Origin: Macrobrachium rosenbergii
Taxonomy: Eukaryota > Arthropoda > Malacostraca > Decapoda > Palaemonidae
Reading direction: 5' to 3'
DNA: 64,000 bases
Assembly: GCF_040412425.1 (NCBI RefSeq)
Contig: NC_089782.1
Span: 24,797,122-24,861,121, forward strand
Below, in pieces: positions 42,277-52,858 of this stretch (its first letter is position 1; every line of letters begins with the position of its first letter). The translations under genes were made by a program, and so were the position numbers. The notes under the pieces were generated by a model. That model worked only from the letters and a program-made list of their open reading frames with translations. It was not told the origin of the DNA and searched no databases.

Positions 42277-42309
<33 letters not shown>

Positions 42310-42310
42310 A

Positions 42311-42378
<68 letters not shown>

Positions 42379-45300
42379 ATGTGTTTATATATGTAGCTGT
42401 AATGTGAAATATGCCTATAACTAAATTTATGCACAAACTTCTTATAATTATATATCTATCATGAAATCAGATAATGTGTAATGCAACTCTCATAGACAAT
42501 CTGATTTTATTATAAGGCAAAACAGTTCTATTTCATTTTCAATTTATGGCAAAGAAGCCATAAATGAGAGAGTAAAAAATGTGCAGAATATTTTTATAAT
42601 TTTGTTTTATACTCTTACCTTATACAAACCCATTATTATAGTTTGTAAGACCTTAACAGAAAATTCTCCAACTCCTCCTTTCTAACCTAGACGAGCTAAT
42701 ATAGATTAGGCTGTGAAGCCTCTTATTAATAGGCTAGTCTGTGAACTTTTCACAGACATTCACTAATTTAAAAAGTAAATGAATTATTGTAGTTTTGTCT
42801 TAACATACAGTATATATGTATTCACGGTTAGGCAAGTACAGTATGAATATGTGTGGTAGGCTATCATAGGACTAATACCACTTTTTGCCTGCCCCTTTGG
42901 AGCTATTACTTCAGATAATAGAGAGGTTATTGTACTTACGCAGTTTATGCCATTGTAAAGCCTTGTAGCAAGACAGCTGAGTCATAACCTCTAGAGTTCT
43001 AGTGCCTGCATGCAGGATTCGTTCTTAAATATAGACAGAAGTTGGGTTAAGATAATATCGAAAAGTTTGGATGTTTGGTGGAATGAAAAAAAAAAACTAA
43101 AAGCAGTGCAGTTACATCTTATAGGGATGATGCAAGTACAGTAATTATTGCAATCTGCAGCACAAAGCTCATAGTGGGCATTACCCTGTAGGCCTATAGG
43201 ATTATTACTCAAAAGAAATACAGTATTGTTTAGCAGTTATGAGAATGAACTGAGTGTTTGCTCTCTGTAAATATTTTTTTGAAGTTGGCTTTTTTGCTTC
43301 AGGAGTTCTGTATCCACTTTGCCATTTTAATTGTACAAAGTATCTGATTTAGATCTTATCTAAATATTAGAGTAAGGTTGATTTGTCTTACAAAGATATC
43401 AGAAAGCAGTATGGTGCTCATTCTCTGCTCATTCTCTTGATAATATGTACGCACAGTAACAGAAATGTATGTTTAGCAACACAGTATTACAAAAATGCTC
43501 AGTTTACCAGCATATACTTGGAAAATAAGAACTTGGGATGTGAAGATATACTTTTAAAGGATCTATGTTTTTGTTCATTGCAACTGACATGTTAGATGAA
43601 TGTATGTGTTTATTTTAGAAAAATGTTTTGAACTTAAGATGTCTGAATTCATTAGTGCTATTACAAACAGTTTGAGTAGTTTCACCAAACCAGAGTTGAA
43701 ATTAACTTTAATAGGGCTGGTACTAAGGATTTAGTATTCTTAGATGGAGAAAAAAGAGTCACACCTTATTTAGGAGATGGCAATTTAAATCCCTTAGTAT
43801 CAGAAACTGTTGGGAGGCTGAAAACATTTCTCGTATGTATTTGTGTCCATGATATGTTGCTATTTATTGCTGATGCAAATCAGGGCATATTGTGTAAATA
43901 TTTGCATCAGCAATAAATAGCAACATATCATGGACTACAAATACATACGAGAAATGTTTTCAGCCTCCCAACAGTTTCTGATACTAAGGGATTTAAATAG
44001 CCATCTCCTAAATAAGGTGTGACACTCTTTTTCTTCATCTAAGAATACCAAATCCTTAGTATCAGCCCCTTAAAGTTAATTTCAACTCTGGTTTGGTGAA
44101 ACTACTCAAATTGATAATGATGGTGATGATTATAGTCTTATTTACACTATATTTTTTAGTTGATTCCTCAAATACTGATGTGCATCTTAAATTTATCCCT
44201 CATGAGAAGGGAAACAATATTATCAGGCTGACTGAAAAGTGATTGAAATGACATGAAACCGTGTTTAAAGCTGAGATGAATATTGTAATTAAATTATCTT
44301 CCTAAGCTAAGCCTAATAATGTAGACAGTACAGTTGGCCAGTTTTTTGCCTGTCAGAAACAACGTAATGTTTATTGTTTACAACTCTGTGGTTTTTACCA
44401 GCGAACAAATTTCCAGTTTTCCTTGAATTGCAAAGGTTTGATTTACAAAAAAAAAAAAAAAAATGGAAGGCAAAAAGACTTAGTTCACAACAGAAAAACA
44501 GGGTTTGGTGCAAGGCATCTGAGGTACTAAGATTTAACAGTATATTTTACCCTAAGTGTGTACTGTTTACAGTGTGCCTTGCGCAGTTCTGTGTGCAGTC
44601 CTGTCTTGGGACTACATTGCATTGATCTTTGCATTTTACTTTTCTTTCAACCCTTTGGTCTCACCCTGTGTAAACTGTCTAATGTATCTTTAACTTCACC
44701 TTGTTCCAGTTTTCACATCTTAAGAACAGACCTTTCATGCAAGCCAATGAGAGTCTAGGAATATGACTCGTTAACTATGTGCTTAATTATAAAAATAATC
44801 ATGGTTAGTAACAGTGGGTCTCCAGCACCTTCAACCCAGTGTATTGAAGTTTTTAGTACCTTTGTAAACCCTAAACTAATTTATTTTTTGCCATATTTTT
44901 CAAAGGTCTTTGGTAAAAAAGATAATGTTAGGGAAAGATTTTTTTTATTCACTTGCAGCATCATTTAGTAAGGTAACAGAGTCCTTAAATGTTATGCAGA
45001 AGTGCAGATTTTCTTGCCATTAGAAAAGTCTTAATTTATAGATCAATATTCAGTATAGTTCATGTGTACCAGCCTAGGAGAGCTGTTAATCAGCTCAGTG
45101 GTCTGGTAAAACTAAGGTATACTTAACTTTTAACCTAAACCTTTGCAAGGTAAATCACACCTTCATGGTGCAGCTAAAGATGGATCAGATATCATAATTA
45201 CTAAGCATTCAAACTTGATATAAATATTGAGATTTGTATGAAGATTATCATTAGGTTTAGTGTCAGAACTTTTGAAAGATAGAATTCCTTAGGTGGTTTG

Positions 45301-48300
45301 TAATTCAGAGGTACTGAATTGTAACAAACTAGGTTTTTTATTATGATTATTATTGTAAATTAATTTGAAGAGAAAACTGAGTCACATTTCTAGACGTGCC
45401 TAAAGCATGCCAGGAGGATATTATTAATTAATGTAAAGAGAAAAACTGAGTCACATATCTAGACTGGCCTAGGGCATGCCAGGAGGATACGTTTTTTGAT
45501 GAGACTGAAGTTGGACAAGACAAAGTTTAAAAAATTGGACACCTGAGCAGAATGAAAAGTAAAAGGCAGAGAGCAGTGCAACTGGGACTGAAGGGGCACT
45601 AATGAATTTTTAGTAGCATCTACAGTGTGCCTTAGAAAGCAAACTGCAAGTGTTTTGCTTATTGATTGGGAAAAAGGGAATGCTGTAATTGAAATTGAGG
45701 CATATTTTGCAGAACAGCTAAGAGCCATAAGCATTGTACTGTTTATTGATACCAAAGATGGTTTTGGATGTCATCTGTAGGGATTACAAGTTTTAATAAC
45801 CTCATGATACAAGCAAATACATATTACATATGTATTTGTTAAAGGGGTTTGTTTGTCTGAAATTTTTCTCTTTCTCAAATATGTAAACTCTAAGAATATA
45901 TCAACTTAATGAAAATAAATAAAAATCTCTTTGTACATTGTACGTCAAATAAAGTTAGAGTGCAGTGTTCTTACATTATTAGATTGGTGGAGGGAGAAAG
46001 TTTCAGTGAAATATAAAATCTTGTTTTTTCCAATTTTGTGTTGGATATTTTGCATTGGCTTCCATACTTGTGTTTGCATTTTTTTTTTTCTCAAACACAT
46101 CACTTAAAAGGTATGCAGTGTTGTATATAAAGAAAGCATGTAATCATGTGCATTTTACAAGAATGAGCCATTCATTTTATGCTTTTAGGGACAGGCATTT
46201 TATTTATTTATATTTTTATTTCTAGGTATAGCAGAGAAGAAAACCAACTAAACGTAGGTGTAGAGAGAGCGAGAAATTTGTCAATGCTCAACACTGAGGA
46301 AGGGTGTAAAGTGTAAGTTCTGTTAATGATTTTTTACCAATTGGATTTATATGTCACACATAATATTAATACTGTATTCATGTTCTGTAAAAACGGCTCT
46401 ATACATACAGTCATTCATTTTACCATAAAGGTTTATATAAGAATTGTAAGTTATATAGTATATATTAGGAATTCATATTAATTAACTTGCATATAAATCT
46501 AGCCTTTACTTGTTTTATTAAAGGTTTTTTCCACATTTCAGATGTGTAAAAGTACAGCTTTTTCCTGCCGGAGCAGCAACATTTACCTGCTGCACACATC
46601 TTGATGGGAACACAGAGAGACCCACTTTTGGGGAGTCCTTTGCTTTCCCTGTCGCTCCGCGTAAACTTCAGTCTAAAACCTTACAAGTTAATGTGTGGGC
46701 TGTTAGTGATACTAATGAAACGTTTGATGAAGAGTGTGTGGTGAGTAATCTTGGCAAATAACATTCATTTTTGTTGCATCATTGTTTTTCATGTCGTGCC
46801 AGATTTTATTGATGATAGACATTTTTAGGTGTTATTTGTTTATGGATAAATGCATTTGTGGGGATGGACGAGTGATTACGATGAAGAGTTTTATGTTGGG
46901 GTTTAAGTGATGTTTGAGATTTATTTCACTGAATTTTCTAACTGATGCTTTGAAAATAGCAGGTATTTCATGCAGTCACGTTCTTGTTCACAGTAGTTTA
47001 TTTGGTGAGAAGAGGAATCTTTTTTTTGTCACTTACCTTAGGTAACGCTCTGAGGTTTTGAATGAAATTTACTAGTACAGTGCAGTAATAGTTACTGGAA
47101 TTAATAGCCAGATACAGATTTTGCCTTACTTTGTAATGCGCAAGCTGACATAAGAGTTAAGTCCTAAGCAGAGAGTACTTACTACAGGTATTTGTCCTGT
47201 GCAAAATTGTTTATATAATTTTTATATAAATGTCGTGATAAATTTAGTATAAGTTTATTCATAAGCAGTTCATAAGCAGTATAGTAATTAAACTGATTTA
47301 GATAAAGCTAGATCTGATGTCAGATATCTGCTGTTAACAGTAACCCAACTTCCTGAGGCACTGCTATATATGTACTAGGAATTAAGATGATTTTTTCTTG
47401 CACAGAGCATTACATTGTGTTTAAATTTACTATTGTTTTTATGTTCCTTTTATCATTGTTAATAACTTCATTGGGAGATAATTAAATAAATACAATTTTG
47501 GCTTGTGAGACTACCAGAGATTTTCAGTCTTTCTCAATCTTAATAACTTCATTGGGAGTTAATTAAACAAATAAAATTTTGGCTTATGACACTACCAGAG
47601 GTTTTCAATCTCTGGCAAACTACTTTTAATTTTAAATAGAAAATCTTTTGTATTACTTTAATATTTGTGTTATGATTATTTAATAACCTCATTTTGTGCT
47701 AATCTAGTAATAACAGTATGTTGCCTTATAAAGGCTTGATAGGCTAGTAAGCCTTGTCAGCCTATTGTAAGTTACAAAATTTTATGGGAAGTTCTTATAG
47801 TTTAATACAGATCTTTGAAGGTTTATTTTATATTTGTGTATTGCTTTCTTGAGCACATGGTAGAAGTAGTATTTGACACTAACTTCTATTTGATAGTCTT
47901 GACAAATGTAATTTAATATTTCAGGGTTATGCTCAAATAAGTTTAGCAGATTTCTCGCTAGACACACCACAAACGCGTTGGTACAACATATTAAACTTTG
48001 CCATGCTTAGACCTGATCACCTTACAAGGGATGATCTGTCTTCCAAGTCATCAACATTAAGATCTTCCGTTTCAACTTCGAATGTTAAGGTGAGTTTTGA
48101 TTTCTTTGGTTGGCCTGTTTTGTAGCTTTACAGTAATTGCATTGCTTGCAAAAGTTCAGAGCAGGATCCATGTAACAGATGTATTCTGAACCAGACTAGT
48201 TTGGTGTTATGTGTAAAATTTGTTCTTGGTTGCATAGTAAGAGGTAATTTTGCTTACAGTTTATGTAACTTGCCATTTCATGTTGTTAGAGGGGAAAGGA

Positions 48301-51300
48301 AAAAATGGTCATTACACAGGATATTTGTCGGCTATATTCAACTTGTGGTTATTTGAGCGTGTATAAGATTTATTGACACAAAATTTACTTTTTCAGTTGT
48401 TTATATCGTAACACAATTGTCATTGCACATTGTTTGATGGAAGTAACATTTTCCTTTGATACATGTTTTGTGCAAAATGCTCTCCATATTTGTTGGTACT
48501 GTAATGTACCAGCAAATAAGGAATAGGAAAAAAGTGTAGGCGTTCAGGTTAAGTACTGACAAAGCTTGTTGATTGAAGATTTTATTCCTTACATCTATTC
48601 TTAAAAAACACTTGTGTACAGAAGTTATTACTGTAAGTGATGTTACAGAACCCATTTGAAGGATGAGATTTGGTGACTCATCTTTGTTATAGTACCTGTA
48701 CATTGCATTTTCCACAGGATAATTAAAAAAAATTTTCCTGTTCACAGGAGGAAAGCAGTGATGAGAGTACCATCATATCTTCCCAGACCTCTACCTTAAC
48801 CCGTAATTTAGGACCTGAGGCCTTGCGATTAAACCTTCATCTTACTTCAGAGGACTTTGAACATGTGATAGATTCAGACGACGATGATGAAGAGGAAGAG
48901 GAAGATGAAGAACCTGAAGAATGCCAAGAAGTCGTCATGGAAGAGGCCTTGGAAAATGCTGTAAGTATTTGTTAAGTGTTTACCATCCCCCCCTAAAGAG
49001 ATGTTAAATGGCCTAATATACAGTAATATTATATGTTTTGATGTTGAGCTTACTGATTTTCTTCCTTGATGTTTTGGTTTTTTGGAATGTGGTTTCTTTT
49101 TAAAACAAATGGCTTTAGTTTTTATGGATAATGCTTTTTTGAGTTTTTAAAAACTTAATTCCCCTTGCATGTTCTACATTTTTGCCATATTTCCTTCAGC
49201 TGGAGTGCCTAATGCTGTTTTAATATTTCAAGTCTTCAGTGTTTTTTTCATATTTGTATTACCATTTTTCACATATTTGATGTAAGATTTAATGTTATTG
49301 TAAGAAATTCCTACCGTGCTTTATTGAAGTTGAAATGTTTGAAAGATTTCTTGATGTTAAGATTTCACGATAGCTTTGTTGTAAAGCACTTTTTTTGGCT
49401 GCACCTTAGCATGATTGTTTTGCTCATTTGGCAATGTTGCACGCCTGCACAGGAGGATACAGCTGTTGAAGGCGACTCCACTGATCAGTTGGTGGAGATG
49501 GCTGATAAGGAGACCAACACAGAATGCATGTTCATGCCTCTGTCGGCCAGCTTGGCAGGCTCTCGGACATCCCTGGCTGCGTCCAAGATGGATGCCACTC
49601 AACCCAAGCCAGGGATACCTGTCATTAAGAGGTCTCAAACCTTTACCCCTTCAGCAGCCGTTGGCAAGAGCAACTACGTATGTCGGGTAAGATTGGGATT
49701 GAGTTTTGTATGATTTTATCCAGAGAATATTTTTCCTACTAATTGTGTGCGACTGCAGTTCAGCTTTAGAACATCAGGTAAAGATTGAGGTTCTCTTTTC
49801 TTATATGAACCAGTAGAATGCAATGTTTAATCACATCGTCTCACTCTTTTCATGGGTTATTCAATCTATTCTTTACAGGGAACTCTCAAGTAGTATGCAT
49901 CTTCCAGGAATAGTGCATTTATATTGTGCTATCTGTGGACTTAGGAAATGACAGCTTTTTGAGCCGTTCTGTTTTGTCTTTAGTAGAGAACTTATTTTTG
50001 GATCAGTAAAAGATCTGTGAGTGAACAGATGGAAGAGAAACTAAAGACATTCAAATTGTCTCATTAGCCACAAACTTCTTGTCAGGCGTGGTACTCTCTT
50101 TTTTGCCCTGAGACTGTTACTGACCCCATTGTAGATGTACTAAATTATAATCTACCTTATCTGGTAGTCTTTTCATAAAAGAGCTGAAGTACTTAAGTGG
50201 AAAATTTTCTATGTATAAGAATATAATTTCAAAAAGTATATGATAGATTTTGTATGATATTAGTTTCACCCCACTATTTTGAAAATACTGTAAAGAAAAT
50301 AAAAAAAATGTTAGACATTTGTTAAATTTTTTTAGCAAGAGACAACAAATGAGTAGTAGTCATGGGTTTAGGGCCAGATATCATTTTAGAATTTAAATTG
50401 AATGTGTACTCAACTGTCACTGCTTCATGTATCTAATGAAGCATGGAAGTTATACGCAGAAAAGTACAGTAAAAAATGCAAAAGTGATGGACAACATAAA
50501 TTCACAAGATGTGATACACATATATACAAATCTTGTATTATTCATTATATAAAATTTGCACATCAGGGATAATTTTGCATATTTTTGGAATTGTTATTGT
50601 TTATTGATTATACCCTTATTAGTTGCACTCTTTCCATTCAGGTTATTCACCATTTAAATATATCAAGAGGGAGTCGTTTCAACTCTGTTATGTTTTTAAT
50701 TGTTAAATAGAATAATTATAGGAGTGTTTTGACTGTTTGGGTTATTTTGTTTCTCTTCTTAAACACACTATTTATTAAACAGTATCCCAATAGGGATTTT
50801 ATGTTGAACAGTAGATCTCTTTTTCGTGCAAATGATTTTTCCATTGCTTTGCTTTGACAGTGATTATGCAGTATTATAATAATATCAGTTGCTAAGATAC
50901 TCTTTAGGGAAGAGAATATGAACAGAAAATTTACATATAAAATGCTTTGTATTGCTTAAAAGTTTGGCCTAATGCATAGTAATAATGAGAGAAATACCTG
51001 AAAATTTAGTGTTCAGGTTTTGAAAATTTTCACTTTGTAGCAGTATGAATTTAAATGCTGATTTGACTCATTGTGCAGTTGATTAATTCAAGTTATTCTT
51101 GCTTATAACACAACTCTTGTTAATGTGATTTTATCTAAAACTTCTTTATAATTATTCCTTCACTGGTGACAGTGAATTTCTGTTTTAATTTCCTGTAGAA
51201 GCTCTACTGGAAAAACAATTGCAAGTTTGATGTACTAACTGTTGGATCTGGTGGGCAAGGTTTTATTTTTTAAATTTCATTGTTTCAGCTAAATCGCAGT

Positions 51301-52804
51301 GATAGTGACAGCTGTGTGCCTATGTATAGACGAGCACCTTTCCAGCGGGGCACTGCCGAACGCCGATCTTTAAGATGGAAAGGTCGCTTAGGAGGATCAT
51401 TAAGATTGTCTTCAAGGTCATCTGGATCAGGTAATATAAAAATATGGTGTTTAGGCCTTTTTACCATGTAAATGTCTAGGGTTATCAACCATTGTGTGCT
51501 ATTGGTAATATTTTTTCCTTTTAAAGATTTTGAGTGTGAAGCTTTCAACACCTTAGTTGCAAATATTTAATTATAGTCTTGTGCACATTACCCGTTTATT
51601 CCCAAATGTGGTACCACTCGTAGTTTTCCATGGCGTTCCCAGCAGACTTTATTGATTACATACACTTTTGGCCCTTATACTTTAAGAAGAGTTTGAAGGG
51701 ACAGGAGAAGATACAGATGTAATTTTTTGTAGTATAGATTATATTAATTTAGTTTAAATTGACCTTTGAGATCTGAGTTCTCAGCAATATGAGATAGCCA
51801 GCTTGTGTAATTTAGATTAATTAATGTCACCTCTGAGGATAACATAGTAGTTTGCCTTGTAAGGAAAGGGGAATTTGTTATGTGAGAATTTAAAACCAGA
51901 AAAAATATGGTCTCATAAGAATGTGAAACAAGAAAATTTTGAAAGTCATTTTGAGTCTTTTAGTTTTAACTATTGATGTTGTTTCAAGGATTTCTTGTTG
52001 ATTATGTAGCAGTACAATATTGCCAGAGATGCTTTAGTAAATGTTCACTGTTGATTGGTTGAGAATTAATGAACCAATGACTGTACCATGTAATGTCCCT
52101 TTTTTTTTTTTTTTTTTTTTTTTTTTCTTAAATGCAGGAATGAAAGGTGGCCGAACATCTCTTGATCTTGAGTTAGATCTGGCAGCACAGCGTCGACGGT
52201 TGCATCAGCTTCATGAAGAATTAGATGGATTGCGGAATATGAAGAGCCAGCTAGAAGGGGTAAAAGGCTCTCCAGATCCACCTTCCTGGTTGTCTGATCA
52301 GAACACTATGACAAGTGTTTTAAGCCAAGTAAGTTGATGAAGTGCAGTTCACTAAGAGGTGTAGCCTATGAAGCAGCTTTTATTTTTTGTTGCTATTGAA
52401 TTTTGTCATGGTTATCAGAACAACAAAAAATTTATTGACCAAATTTCATCACTTGACGGTTATGGTGAAGTTGTAGTGAAAACATCAGGGATGGCAAAAA
52501 CCAATGGTTAAAAAAAAAACCATGTTTTTTATTTTTGGTTTAAACCAAGGAATATGGTTTTTTCTGGTTTAATTAATTAAATTAATTCCTGTGCTAATCC
52601 GTGATAAAACTTCAGATACAGTATTTAGATGATATTCACACAAACTGCAGTGCCTATATGTGTTTGACATACCATTATATCCATCAAAGTATTGAAAAAT
52701 TAAATTTTCCATTATCATTCATCTCCATATCTCGTAGAAATTAGAACACTTTACTTACAAGTCAAAATCGTTGGTTATATGGAATACTTCAGATAACTGC
52801 ATAT

Positions 52805-52858
<54 letters not shown>

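Larger units (their letters stand above)
41368..46225 (+). other. KIBRA intron 7
   Basis: The 4.9-kb intron between the Ser-rich region and the C2 domain. It contains a CCAAT/CRE-like module (42019-42084), an AT microsatellite, a 440-bp palindrome, a SINE tail fragment and a tandem duplication with AP-1-like sites, each listed separately. No coding exon is recognised. Confidence 0.6.
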
